Source: Dyadobacter bucti
GTDB lineage: Bacteria > Bacteroidota > Bacteroidia > Cytophagales > Spirosomataceae
Length of the DNA stretch: 64,000 nucleotides
Direction of reading: 5' to 3'
Assembly: GCF_005869225.1 (NCBI RefSeq)
Contig: NZ_SWFP01000003.1
Location: 62,001 to 126,000, forward strand
The position numbers were made by a program, and so were the translations under genes. Position 1 is the stretch's first letter; every line of letters starts with the position of its first letter. Positions 45,109 to 53,381 of the stretch are shown one piece after another. Below the pieces are notes generated by a model. That model searched no databases and was not told where the DNA came from. It saw only the letters and a program-made list of their open reading frames with translations.

Positions 45109-45174
45109 GATTTTTGATTTAAGTTTAAGCAAAAGTAAATGCGCCGGAAAAACCGGAATTGGAAAAACACGACA

Positions 45175-45984
45175 TTATACATCACGATATTCCGTTCCTT
45201 CCGCTTTACCTGAAAAATAAAACCTGGGATGCTGGCCGGAGAAGGCCTTGAAATCGTGGATAAAATGGGACTGATCATAATACCCGCATTCATAGGCAAT
45301 TTCTGTCAATGATTTGTCCAGCCTCCCGTAAGCGCCAAGTGCTGACTGAAAGCGGGTGATCCTGGAAAAGAGCTTCGGACTGAAACCGGAGAATGCCTTA
45401 AACTTCCTTTCAAACTGACGGGTTGACAGAAAATTCTGTGCCGCGAGTTCCCGTACATTGGTAAGGCCTTTGTTTTCAATAATATGGTTGATAACCGAAA
45501 ATACTGCCGGCTCGTATGCCCGGTTTTTGACCAGACAAGCTTCCAGAAATGAGGAAATGATTTCCACTCTTGCAACGTGATCGGCAGCCAGCATCATTTT
45601 ATCTTCAAGTTCCTTGCCCTTGTTTCCCAGCAATGCATGGAGATCGGGCATTTCATTGGTTACCTCGTCGGCCGGGATCCCCAAAAGTGCGGGTATGGCA
45701 AAAGGGTAGAGGTATACACCAAAAATCCCGAAATCTTCCTGAATGATGAACCTTCTGAAGGTTTGGGACTGTCCGTGTATGCCCGAAGAAAACGACGAAG
45801 TTGTCTGGTCTGCGGAAATGATTTCGTCGAATCGTCCTTTGTAATGAAAAACAAGCTCGGCAAAACCGTCCGCGAGTGTCCGGTGTATATAAGGCGTGCC
45901 ACTTTGCACGTCGTGTTCCAGAACCCAGAAAGCCTTCACGAACTTCGCCAGCCGTGGAGACGGTGGTAGGGTGTAATATTTCAT
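45175..45984 (-). CDS. AraC-family regulator (DUF6597 N-domain)
   Basis: A 269-residue transcription factor. Residues 1 to about 150 match the DUF6597-type N-domain (LPPSPRLAKFVKAFWVLEHD, LADGFAELVFHYKG, GVYLYPFAIPALLGIPADEV). Residues about 165-255 are the AraC double helix-turn-helix (QNFLSTRQFERKFKAFSGFS; GYYDQSHFIHDFKAFSGQHP). The VOC gene lies downstream on the same strand and may be its target. The effector is unknown. Confidence 0.88.
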   Translation of the reverse strand: MKYYTLPPSPRLAKFVKAFWVLEHDVQSGTPYIHRTLADGFAELVFHYKGRFDEIISADQTTSSFSSGIHGQSQTFRRFIIQEDFGIFGVYLYPFAIPALLGIPADEVTNEMPDLHALLGNKGKELEDKMMLAADHVARVEIISSFLEACLVKNRAYEPAVFSVINHIIENKGLTNVRELAAQNFLSTRQFERKFKAFSGFSPKLFSRITRFQSALGAYGRLDKSLTEIAYECGYYDQSHFIHDFKAFSGQHPRFYFSGKAEGTEYRDV

Positions 45985-46176
45985 AACAGTTCAAATATGC
46001 CCGGGAATTTACCGGTTTGAAGATAACTTATTGTGCACTAAAAAATTAATTCCAGAGATTTTGCCAGATCTATTAGTAATCAAAGGAGTGGGAAGAATTT
46101 ACCCTATTTAATCTATATATTTAGCAGTTATATCATTATTGTATTTCTGAAATTTATATTTTTGAATTCTCTTTAA

Positions 46177-46184
46177 TACATTTG
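46177..46184 (+). promoter_or_regulatory. Predicted -7 element for the JmjC-like gene
   Basis: TACATTTG is an exact match to TAnnTTTG, 59 bases before the ATG. No well-spaced -33 TTTG is present. Confidence 0.4.
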
Positions 46185-46243
46185 AGTCGTTGTAGGATTC
46201 AAATTTTAGAATTATTGAATTACCTTCTTACCCAGTTCCTGTC

Positions 46244-47089
46244 ATGAAATTAGTGCCCATAGAGAAGCGTAGCGGACTTACCCGCGAAGAGTTTATTGAA
46301 AATTATTTAAAGCCAAGCCGTCCTGTAGTTTTCACCGATTTGGCAAAAGACTGGCCCGCAGTTGAAAAATGGACATTTGACTGGCTCAGAGAAAATCACG
46401 GAAATCTGGACGTGCCGCTGGTTGACAATCATATCCATGATGCCGACAAATATTTTCAGATTGCCAAAACCATGAAATTCGGTGATTACCTCACCCTGAT
46501 CGAAGGCGGTCCTACGGATCTTCGTATTTTCCTTTTTGATATTTTCAAGAAAATCCCTGAACTGGCAGACGATATCCGTTTCCCGACGATCATGGATGGA
46601 TTTCTTAAGTCTTATAAATTCGTTTTTTTCGGTGGCGAAGGCTCTATCACCAACCTGCATTATGATATGGATTGCTCCAACGTATTTCTGACACAATTTC
46701 AGACACGCAAGCAGGTAATCCTGTTTTCTCCTGAGGAAAGCAAACGTCTTTATCACCATCCTTTCACCGTGATGAGCAAGGTTGATCCGATTAATCCGGA
46801 TTATGAACGTTTCCCGGCGTTGAAAGGCGCGGTTGGCCATGAAACCATTCTTCAGCATGGCGAGACCATCTTTATCCCTTCATTGTGGTGGCACTACATC
46901 CGTTATGTAGATGGCGGATTCAGCCTGGCACTCAGAGCAAATAACTCAATTTTTACGGCTGTACGCGGTGGTATGAACCTAGTCCGTCACACATTTGTGG
47001 ACAAAAGCATGACCAAGCTGCTTGGTATTGACTGGCAGCACTGGAAGGAGCGTAAAGCTGCCGAGAATGCAAAAGAAGTATTGGCATAG
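46244..47089 (+). CDS. Cupin-like JmjC-domain oxygenase (FIH-like)
   Basis: A 281-residue protein of the Cupin_8/JmjC group. The iron facial triad is visible as His139-x-Asp141 (TNLHYDMDCSN) and His217 (PSLWWHYIRY). SRPVVFTDLAKDWPA at the N-terminus is the common family opening. Members are Fe(II)/2-oxoglutarate-dependent oxygenases that hydroxylate proteins or small molecules. The substrate here is unknown. It stands alone before uvrB on the same strand, 87 bases away. Confidence 0.88.
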   Translation: MKLVPIEKRSGLTREEFIENYLKPSRPVVFTDLAKDWPAVEKWTFDWLRENHGNLDVPLVDNHIHDADKYFQIAKTMKFGDYLTLIEGGPTDLRIFLFDIFKKIPELADDIRFPTIMDGFLKSYKFVFFGGEGSITNLHYDMDCSNVFLTQFQTRKQVILFSPEESKRLYHHPFTVMSKVDPINPDYERFPALKGAVGHETILQHGETIFIPSLWWHYIRYVDGGFSLALRANNSIFTAVRGGMNLVRHTFVDKSMTKLLGIDWQHWKERKAAENAKEVLA

Positions 47090-47132
47090 CATTCATAGAA
47101 GTCTTTTCCGGGCGCATTTCAGAGAACTAATT

Positions 47133-47140
47133 TATCTTTG
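47133..47140 (+). promoter_or_regulatory. Predicted -7 element for uvrB
   Basis: TATCTTTG matches TAnnTTTG exactly, 36 bases before the uvrB ATG. The -33 element is not clear. Confidence 0.45.
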
Positions 47141-47176
47141 AAATGCGTTATCCCAGTTGTGCTTTTATAAAACGTT

Positions 47177-49195
47177 ATGGACTTCGAACTCATTTCTGAA
47201 TACCAGCCGACGGGCGACCAGCCCCAGGCCATTGCCGAACTCGTACAAGGAATTGAAGCCGGAGAGCCATCCCAGACATTGCTCGGGGTTACAGGTTCAG
47301 GTAAGACATTTACAGTTGCCAATGTTGTTGCGCAAGTCAAAAAGCCAACACTGGTTTTGAGCCACAACAAAACCCTGGCAGCCCAGCTCTACGGAGAGTT
47401 TAAACAGTTTTTTCCTCAAAACGCCGTAGAGTATTTTATCAGCTACTACGATTATTACCAGCCGGAAGCTTTCATTTCCACCACTAATACATATATAGAA
47501 AAAGATCTTCAGATCAACGAGGAAATTGAAAAGCTACGTTTGCACACCGTTTCTTCTTTGATGAGCGGGAGAAGAGATGTGCTTGTAGTGGCCTCTGTAT
47601 CATGTATATATGGTGCGGGAAATCCTAACGAATACAAAAAGAGTATCGTCAGCGCCAAGCTAGGCGATATTGTGAGCCGGAATCAGTTCTTGTTCCGTCT
47701 GGTGGAAATTTTATACAGCCGTACAGAGCTGGAATTCAACCGAGGCACATTCCGCGTGAAAGGGGATACGGTTGATATATTCCCGGGCTACGCCGATTTT
47801 GCTTACCGCGTTATTTTCTTTGGAGATGAAATTGAGGAGATCCAGCGCATTGAGCCTGAAACCGGGAAAAAAATATCGTCCGAACGCGCAATAGCTATTT
47901 TTCCTGCCAACTTGTTTGTAACCGGCAGGGATGTGCTGATGCAGTCTATCAAAGAAATTCAGGACGACCTTGCTCTGCAGATCAATTATTTCACAAAAGA
48001 TGGAAGATTGGCTGAGGCCGAGCGGGTAAAGGAGCGTACCGAATTTGATATGGAAATGATGCGGGAGCTTGGTTACTGCTCCGGTATAGAAAATTACTCC
48101 CGCTATTTTGACCGACGGATTCCGGGTCAAAGGCCTTTTTGTCTTCTTGATTATTTCCCGGAGGATTTTTTGATGGTTGTGGATGAAAGCCATGTTACGA
48201 TGCCGCAGATCCGCGCGATGTGGGGAGGTGACCGGTCGCGCAAAGAGTCGCTCGTAGAATATGGTTTCCGTTTACCCTCCGCCCTGGATAACCGGCCGCT
48301 CACTTTTCAGGAATTTGAGGATATGACGCCCCAGACCATTTTTGTAAGTGCCACACCGGCGGATTACGAGTTAAGAAAATCGGAAGGTGTGGTGGTAGAG
48401 CAGATTATCCGCCCCACCGGTTTGCTGGATCCTGAAATCGAAGTACGCCCGAGCCTGAACCAGATCGATGATTTGCTCGAAGAAACCACCGAACGTATCA
48501 AGATGGGTGATCGTGTGCTCATCACCACATTGACGAAAAGGATGGCCGAGGAACTCAGCAAATATCTTGATCGTGTGGGGGTTAAATGCCGTTATATTCA
48601 CTCAGAAGTGAAGGCACTGGACCGGGTGGAGATTTTGAGAGAACTCAGGTTGGGTGTTTTTGATGTATTGGTGGGTGTGAATTTGCTGCGCGAAGGGCTG
48701 GATCTGCCGGAGGTTTCCCTTGTGGCGATCATGGATGCAGACAAGGAAGGTTTTTTAAGAGATACGAGGTCGATGATACAAACCATCGGACGCGCCGCCC
48801 GTAACGACAGGGGAAAAGTGATTATGTACGCCGATGTCATTACAGGCTCAATGCAGCAAGCCATTGATGAAACCAATCGCCGCCGGAGTATTCAGATGGA
48901 TTATAATGCTGAACATGGCATTACTCCGAGAACTATTCTTAAATCGAAGGAAGCTATCATGGAACAAACTTCCGTGGCCGATTCAAAAGTAAGAAAAGTG
49001 TATGTGGAGCCGCAGGAAATTCGCATCGCAGCCGATCCGGTTGTTCAATATATGGGTAAAAATGATCTTCAAAAGTTATTAGCCGAAACGCAGAGAAAAA
49101 TGGAAGCAGCGGCAAAAGACCTCGACTTCCTCGAAGCTGCAAGGTTGCGGGATGAGCTGATGCAATTGAAGGAACGGGTGAAGGAGACTGCGTGA
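47177..49195 (+). CDS. uvrB: Excinuclease ABC subunit B
   Basis: A 672-residue DNA repair helicase-like protein. Walker A is GVTGSGKT (37-44). The beta-hairpin region YYDYYQPEAFISTTNTYIEK, motif VDESHVTMPQ, helicase motifs (VGVNLLREGLDLPEVSLVAI, QTIGRAARN) and a C-terminal UVR domain (LDFLEAARLRDELMQLKE) that binds UvrC are all present. Length is normal. Downstream lies a toxin-antitoxin pair with its own promoter. Confidence 0.97.
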   Translation: MDFELISEYQPTGDQPQAIAELVQGIEAGEPSQTLLGVTGSGKTFTVANVVAQVKKPTLVLSHNKTLAAQLYGEFKQFFPQNAVEYFISYYDYYQPEAFISTTNTYIEKDLQINEEIEKLRLHTVSSLMSGRRDVLVVASVSCIYGAGNPNEYKKSIVSAKLGDIVSRNQFLFRLVEILYSRTELEFNRGTFRVKGDTVDIFPGYADFAYRVIFFGDEIEEIQRIEPETGKKISSERAIAIFPANLFVTGRDVLMQSIKEIQDDLALQINYFTKDGRLAEAERVKERTEFDMEMMRELGYCSGIENYSRYFDRRIPGQRPFCLLDYFPEDFLMVVDESHVTMPQIRAMWGGDRSRKESLVEYGFRLPSALDNRPLTFQEFEDMTPQTIFVSATPADYELRKSEGVVVEQIIRPTGLLDPEIEVRPSLNQIDDLLEETTERIKMGDRVLITTLTKRMAEELSKYLDRVGVKCRYIHSEVKALDRVEILRELRLGVFDVLVGVNLLREGLDLPEVSLVAIMDADKEGFLRDTRSMIQTIGRAARNDRGKVIMYADVITGSMQQAIDETNRRRSIQMDYNAEHGITPRTILKSKEAIMEQTSVADSKVRKVYVEPQEIRIAADPVVQYMGKNDLQKLLAETQRKMEAAAKDLDFLEAARLRDELMQLKERVKETA

Positions 49196-49209
49196 GCTTG
49201 AACGACCCA

Positions 49210-49239
49210 TTTGAAAGGGAAATAATTTCTTTATCTTTA
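49210..49239 (+). promoter_or_regulatory. Predicted promoter of the toxin-antitoxin pair
   Basis: TTTG (49210-49213) and TATCTTTA (49232-49239) are 18 bases apart, 7 of 8 positions matching TAnnTTTG at the second box. The antitoxin ATG follows 25 bases later. Confidence 0.5.
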
Positions 49240-49264
49240 TGATTGGTACGATCAAATTATCAAT

Positions 49265-49483
49265 ATGATACGAACACTTCTGATACCTGAAAATCAAGAT
49301 GTTTCAATACAGATACCTGCTTCATTTGTTGGCAAACAGGTAGAGGTCATTGCGTTTACGATTAATGAGACAATTGATCAGTCGGAAGCAAAAGATATAC
49401 CCCTTACTCATTATGCCAGCCAAAACTCTCTGGTAAAAGACTGGTTGACCTGCGAAGAAGACGAGGCATGGGCAAATTTGTAA
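49265..49483 (+). CDS. Putative antitoxin of a MazF-type pair
   Basis: A 72-residue protein. The N-terminal half (RTLLIPENQDVSIQIPASFV) has alternating strands like many Bacteroidota antitoxins with no named family. The acidic C-terminus (VKDWLTCEEDEAWANL) could bind the toxin. It overlaps the MazF-like gene by 19 bases, the typical arrangement of such pairs, so the two are translationally coupled. The role is inferred mainly from position. Confidence 0.75.
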   Translation: MIRTLLIPENQDVSIQIPASFVGKQVEVIAFTINETIDQSEAKDIPLTHYASQNSLVKDWLTCEEDEAWANL

Positions 49484-49797
49484 AAGGGGAAATTGTTGTC
49501 ATCCCATTTCCATTTTCAGACCTTTCAGGGTCAAAAAGAAGGCCAGCTATGGTGCTTGCTGATCTTGATGGGGATGACATTCTACTTTGTCAGATCACTT
49601 CTCAAAATACCAGAGACTCCCGAGCCGTTCCTATAACCAATCAGGATTTTCAACATGGATCCTTGCCGGTTAGCTGTTATATCAGGCCTACCCGCATTTT
49701 TACTGCGGATAAAAACATTATTGTTCGTGCTACGGGTATCTTAAAACCGCAAATTGTGACTGATGTGGTACAATCAATAATATCAGTTATAAGTTAA
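49465..49797 (+). CDS. PemK/MazF-type endoribonuclease toxin
   Basis: A toxin of about 109 residues. FVKGEIVVIPFPFSDLSGSKRRPAMVL is the hallmark MazF opening (strand, then the Arg-Arg-Pro-Ala loop), followed by LLCQITSQNTRDSRAVPI and the C-terminal SCYIRPTRIFTADKN. The ATG GGC AAA start at 49468 lies inside the end of the antitoxin frame. MazF toxins cut mRNA at short sequences and arrest growth until antitoxin is restored. The conserved basic Arg and the Ser/Thr of the catalytic site appear intact, so it is probably active. Confidence 0.88.
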   Translation, partial: GMGKFVKGEIVVIPFPFSDLSGSKRRPAMVLADLDGDDILLCQITSQNTRDSRAVPITNQDFQHGSLPVSCYIRPTRIFTADKNIIVRATGILKPQIVTDVVQSIISVIS

Positions 49798-49812
49798 TCT
49801 TAACAGATAGGA

Positions 49813-50361
49813 TTAGATCGAATTTGTCGGATTCGCTTGCATCAGCAATTCCAAAGCCTCCTTCCAGTTGTTCACTCTTATATGTTTATCGACATTCACA
49901 TTATGCGATGCAGTGAAAAGAATAGGAGTTCCCTGACAGAAATCAAGATTTTTCAAATGGTCGTCGATCATGAAATCCGTATTGATGACCCTTTTATCAC
50001 CACAAAAAACAATGTTTTTCCAGGTTATAAATGGGAAATGTTCACCGAGCCATTCATATTTTTCAGGAAGTGAATTCGGGAATTCCATTGCCGCTGAAAC
50101 AATGAATATATCAAAATCTTCCTGCAGTTTTAGCAGAGCTTCCTGTGCACCTTCAATAATAGGGGCATTCCTGAAGAAACCGGATTTGTAAATCAAACTT
50201 CTCGCCGCCGCTGGATCCGGAAAGGCGTCATCTTCAGGTATACCCAGCAAATCCTCCTTGGCAATTCTTACCCCGTATGCTTTTTCATACAAATTAATCC
50301 AGTTGGTTTCAATGTCCACAATAACATTGTCCATGTCAATAGCGATTGATTTACGCGGCAT
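49813..50361 (-). CDS. 5'(3')-deoxyribonucleotidase-like HAD phosphatase
   Basis: A 182-residue HAD hydrolase of the NT5C type. The nucleophile motif is IAIDMDNVIVD (Asp9, Asp11), motif II is FIVSAAMEFP, and FMIDDHLKNLDF is motif IV. It should dephosphorylate deoxynucleoside monophosphates. It is divergent from a DeoR regulator with a 113-base gap between, so the regulator may control it, which would fit a nucleotide or sugar theme. Confidence 0.88.
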   Translation of the reverse strand: MPRKSIAIDMDNVIVDIETNWINLYEKAYGVRIAKEDLLGIPEDDAFPDPAAARSLIYKSGFFRNAPIIEGAQEALLKLQEDFDIFIVSAAMEFPNSLPEKYEWLGEHFPFITWKNIVFCGDKRVINTDFMIDDHLKNLDFCQGTPILFTASHNVNVDKHIRVNNWKEALELLMQANPTNSI

Positions 50362-50390
50362 ATTTCTTTGTTATTTATATTGCTAATTTA

Positions 50391-50427
50391 TGCAACAAAT
50401 GTAAATTTTTTTTGCAAAATTATGCAA
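50391..50427. promoter_or_regulatory. Operator candidates between the nucleotidase and DeoR genes
   Basis: TTGCAAAATTATGCAA (50412-50427) is an inverted repeat with TTGCA/TGCAA arms, and another TGCAA half-site lies at 50391-50395. The repeats sit in the shared divergent promoter region, where a DeoR repressor often binds. Confidence 0.5.
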
Positions 50428-50474
50428 TATATTTCCTTTAAATTTTTGTAATTTCGCAAAAAGTAGAAATTAGT

Positions 50475-51224
50475 ATGCTTAAAGAGGAACGTTTTCAAGT
50501 GATTTTGGATCGGCTGGGCCAGGAACAAAAGGTGTACCTTGGCAGGCTTAGCGCGTTGCTGAATGTGTCTGAGGACACAATCAGGCGGGATATTAAAGAA
50601 TTGGCAGATCAGGGGCTGCTGAAGTCGGTGCGGGGTGGGGCGGTGCCACATTCCCCTGGCCCACATCATTTCCGAGACAGAATGTCTCATGATAAAGAGC
50701 AAAAACAAATTATAGCAGTAAAAGCACTGGATTTCCTAAAAGACGGACAGGTTGTTGTTTTTGACGGTGGGACTTCGGCCCTGTTGATCGCTCAATCGCT
50801 GCCTAAGGATCTGCATATCACGGTAGTAACCAATAGTTTTCCAATCGTGTCCCTGCTCGAAGAGCACGAGCATGTCGAGGTTTTATTTGCAGGTGGTCGA
50901 TTATTAAAGAATTCATTCGTAACCATTGGAAATGATACGGTTCAGTTTTTCAAAAAGTTCAGACCTGATATTTGTCTGCTGGGGATTTGCAGCATTCATA
51001 CGGAATTGGGAGTTACCGGGCCGGATTTTGAAGAAAGTGAGGTGAAACGGGCCATGATCGAGTCTTCCAAAGAGGTCATTGCACTGGCAACACTTGAAAA
51101 ACTCGGAACTGCCGAAGCTTATTACGTCTGTCCAACCGATAACTTATCGGTAATTGTAACAGATCAATCCTCTGATTATGAGGAATTTGATGTATATAAG
51201 GAAAAAGGCATCCGTATGGTGTAG
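50475..51224 (+). CDS. DeoR/GlpR-family regulator
   Basis: A 249-residue repressor-type protein. The helix-turn-helix with SEDTIRRDIKELADQGLLKS (about residues 32-52) is the DeoR signature. The sensor part (about 75-240) is an isomerase-like sugar-phosphate-binding domain (VVFDGGTSALLIAQSL, LGICSIHTELGVTGPDFEES, MIESSKEVIALATLEKLGT). Ligand unknown. It faces the HAD nucleotidase. No catabolic operon is directly downstream. Confidence 0.9.
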   Translation: MLKEERFQVILDRLGQEQKVYLGRLSALLNVSEDTIRRDIKELADQGLLKSVRGGAVPHSPGPHHFRDRMSHDKEQKQIIAVKALDFLKDGQVVVFDGGTSALLIAQSLPKDLHITVVTNSFPIVSLLEEHEHVEVLFAGGRLLKNSFVTIGNDTVQFFKKFRPDICLLGICSIHTELGVTGPDFEESEVKRAMIESSKEVIALATLEKLGTAEAYYVCPTDNLSVIVTDQSSDYEEFDVYKEKGIRMV

Positions 51225-51232
51225 ATGCCTTT
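51204..51232. terminator. Bidirectional terminator after the DeoR gene
   Basis: AAAGGCATC (51204-51212) pairs with GATGCCTTT (51224-51232), loop of 11, overlapping the DeoR stop codon. The longer T run is on the minus-strand side, so it also ends the 52-residue gene that converges on it. Confidence 0.65.
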
Positions 51233-51239
51233 CTGCGTG

Positions 51240-51398
51240 TTAACCTTTTTTATCAGTCGTCGTTTGCTCGATTTTGAAAAAGGTATCGTCAACTGATTTT
51301 GTGTCGTGATCCATAGCGCTGGCGAAGCCTAGCATGTATGAAATGGCCAGCCTACGGAGCCATTTTCGGGTGTGTTTCAATATAATATTGATTTTCAT
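51240..51398 (-). CDS. Small 52-residue protein of unknown function
   Basis: A short gene read from an ATG at 51398 to a TAA at 51240. The product begins MKINIILKHTRKWLRRLAIS, with a basic amphipathic helix, continues YMLGFASAMD and ends with an acidic, polar tail (DHDTKSVDDTFFKIEQTTTD). No family is recognised. The start codon context, the basic-then-hydrophobic order and a terminator directly after it argue for a real gene. It might associate with the membrane or nucleic acid. It is below the usual length cut-off of gene finders. Confidence 0.55.
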   Translation of the reverse strand: MKINIILKHTRKWLRRLAISYMLGFASAMDHDTKSVDDTFFKIEQTTTDKKG

Positions 51399-51528
51399 TT
51401 TCCATAAATTAAATAATGGAGCATCTTCCAGGGAATTGGAATAAACCCCTAGGGAACTGAATAATGATGTTGATCTGCTGTAATCAAAGACTGGCAGATG
51501 TATCGGGTCAGTTAAAACCGGATAGTAT

Positions 51529-51927
51529 TCAGGAAAATGAAATGAGTGGATCTTCGGAAATCAGAGGCCAGCAATGAAAATGCCGGATAAGATTGTCAAG
51601 AGTTAAATGTAACTCTTTCTGCGACTCGCGCAGGTTGACGGAAGTAATGTTATCAACCCTTTTGCTGATCGCTTCTAAAATCAAAAATTGAAAGCTGTTG
51701 TTTTTAAACGCCCAAACATGGTTACTGGCAGCCGTGGAAACCTCATAAATGCCAGGGATATTGCGAAGTTTACCCGGAAAGCCTGCGGCAATAGGGATTG
51801 TTTCCTTTTGGATCGCAGGCCGGCCAGCGCCTGTCTCATGAAGAAGAAATATACCTGCGGAAAGTATAGCAAGCAGCAGGCAATTAATCACCGACTTTTT
51901 TTCTGATATGTTCCTGGATATTTTCAT
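51529..51927 (-). CDS. Hypothetical protein with one membrane segment
   Basis: A protein of about 132 residues that I do not recognise. After MKISRNISEKKSVI a hydrophobic helix (NCLLLAILSAGIFLL) anchors it or acts as a signal. The remainder is soluble and has no known motif. ATG 51927 is used; the frame is open six codons upstream. It sits between a small unknown gene and an SDR on the same strand. Real coding status is moderate. Confidence 0.5.
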   Translation of the reverse strand: MKISRNISEKKSVINCLLLAILSAGIFLLHETGAGRPAIQKETIPIAAGFPGKLRNIPGIYEVSTAASNHVWAFKNNSFQFLILEAISKRVDNITSVNLRESQKELHLTLDNLIRHFHCWPLISEDPLISFS

Positions 51928-51969
51928 CGCATCTAAATATAGCATAATATCCTGATAAATGGCAGGTTG

Positions 51970-52749
51970 CTATCTTGGGGCCATTCGAATGGCACCGTCC
52001 AGGCGAATCACTTCGCCATTCAGCATCGGATTTTCAACAATCGCTTTCGCCAGCAAAGCATATTCCGAAGGTCGCCCGAGCCGTGATGGAAAGGGTACCT
52101 GCTGGCCCAGTGACAAACGTGCTTCTTCTGGCAGGCCCAACATCAGAGGGGTTTCAAACAGCCCGGGCGCGATGGTCATGACCCTGATACCCGACTTTGC
52201 GAGGTCGCGGGCGACAGGAAGCGTCATGCTTACAATGCCCCCTTTGCTGGCAGCATAAGCAACCTGACCCATTTGTCCGTCATAGGCGGCTACTGAAGCA
52301 GTATTGATGATCAGACCACGCTCACCTTCTTCGTTCGGCATGTTTTTCTCCATTGCAAAGGCTGCCAGCCGGATTACATTGAATGTACCTATCAGATTGA
52401 CTTTGATTGTTTTTTCAAAAACTTCTAGGGAATGTGGACCGTAAATCCCGTCTACTTTTCCAACGGTCTTACGGGCAGGAGCAATACCTGCGCAATTAAT
52501 TGCAATATCAATTTTTTGAAATAACTCCAGAATTAGATCAATGGCCGCCTGGACTGCGACCTCGCTGGAAACATCGGTTTTGATGAATTTGATATTGCCG
52601 GGAAATTCATTTTCGAGGTTTTTCCCCGCAGCCCCGTTCAGATCAAGAATGGCGATTTTGGCACCTTGTTTTACAAACAAACGGGCGGTAGCCTCTCCTA
52701 AACCAGAAGCTCCGCCCGTTATCAGTACTGTTGCGTTTTTTAACTGCAT
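51970..52749 (-). CDS. Short-chain dehydrogenase, 3-hydroxyacyl-CoA dehydrogenase type II-like
   Basis: A 259-residue classical SDR. The cofactor motif [15 protein letters not shown] (11-25) with Asp at the end of the second strand (ILDLNG) indicates NAD. Catalytic residues are in [21 protein letters not shown] (Ser, Tyr-x-x-x-Lys). The [21 protein letters not shown] insertion is typical of the 17-beta-HSD10/HADH2 group, which oxidises hydroxyacyl-CoAs. It starts directly at the stop of the 54-residue gene and is the last gene of the ileS operon. Confidence 0.88.
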   Translation of the reverse strand: MQLKNATVLITGGASGLGEATARLFVKQGAKIAILDLNGAAGKNLENEFPGNIKFIKTDVSSEVAVQAAIDLILELFQKIDIAINCAGIAPARKTVGKVDGIYGPHSLEVFEKTIKVNLIGTFNVIRLAAFAMEKNMPNEEGERGLIINTASVAAYDGQMGQVAYAASKGGIVSMTLPVARDLAKSGIRVMTIAPGLFETPLMLGLPEEARLSLGQQVPFPSRLGRPSEYALLAKAIVENPMLNGEVIRLDGAIRMAPR

Positions 52750-52914
52750 CTATTTCACTTTTCGCAGGATGTGCTCCGGGATAGGATGCTCTTCCAAAAA
52801 CTTTCGCGCTTTTTCTGCTTTTTCCAATACGACCGGGTGCTGAGATAAATCAGGCAGCGAGTTATCTATTGTTATTTTTGGAGAAATAAGCGATTTTTTT
52901 TCCAGAACCTTCAT
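52750..52914 (-). CDS. Small 54-residue protein next to DUF6934
   Basis: A short gene from ATG 52914 to TAG 52750, abutting the SDR ATG without a gap. The product starts MKVLEKKSLISPKITIDNS and ends in a helical, charged part (PVVLEKAEKARKFLEEHPIP, then EHILRKVK). It follows the DUF6934 gene by 11 bases. The close order, length and charge suggest the smaller partner of a two-gene module, possibly an antitoxin-like or regulatory protein, but this is inference. No family is recognised. Confidence 0.6.
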   Translation of the reverse strand: MKVLEKKSLISPKITIDNSLPDLSQHPVVLEKAEKARKFLEEHPIPEHILRKVK

Positions 52915-52925
52915 ATTGATAATTG

Positions 52926-53381
52926 TTATCTAAACGAATCTAAGGATTTTTGACCAATCAAAAAACTTTCAAAAGATCTGTTTGCTTCAAAACGAATCCA
53001 CTCATGATTTCGATATCCCCATATATTCAAGAAATCCTTCATCTCAACTACGACTTTGCCGATAGCAATCTGGTAAAGCCGTGTCCTTGACTTGGTATTG
53101 CCCGTCAGAACAATATAGCGGCTCGGATGTTCTTTTAAATACTCAAGAATTACTGCCATCACTGTTGCCAACACCTGGGGTAAATCACCATTGTCAGTGA
53201 CAGTATCGTCAACGTAATCTTGCGTTACGGGATCCAGATCCAGTAGCGCAAGATTATATATTTGGTCAGTTAAAGGCGAAAATGCAACAGCCTTTTCAAA
53301 AATGCCGCGTTTGCCAGTGCTCTGAAATTTATAGTGTGTGTTCGTTTCATTGAGAATGAACGGATATGCCTCGTAATTCAT
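52926..53381 (-). CDS. DUF6934-like protein
   Basis: A 151-residue cytosolic protein. MNYEAYPFILNETNTHYKFQ, IYNLALLDLDPVTQDYVDD and TGNTKSRTRLYQIAIGKVV match the DUF6934 pattern as I remember it. The SKSRTRLYQ-like basic segment is its most conserved part and might bind nucleic acid or a nucleotide. Function unknown. It overlaps the ileS stop by one base (TAATG) and is followed by a 54-residue gene, so it is translated in step with an essential gene. The pair recurs in related genomes from memory only. Confidence 0.65.
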   Translation of the reverse strand: MNYEAYPFILNETNTHYKFQSTGKRGIFEKAVAFSPLTDQIYNLALLDLDPVTQDYVDDTVTDNGDLPQVLATVMAVILEYLKEHPSRYIVLTGNTKSRTRLYQIAIGKVVVEMKDFLNIWGYRNHEWIRFEANRSFESFLIGQKSLDSFR

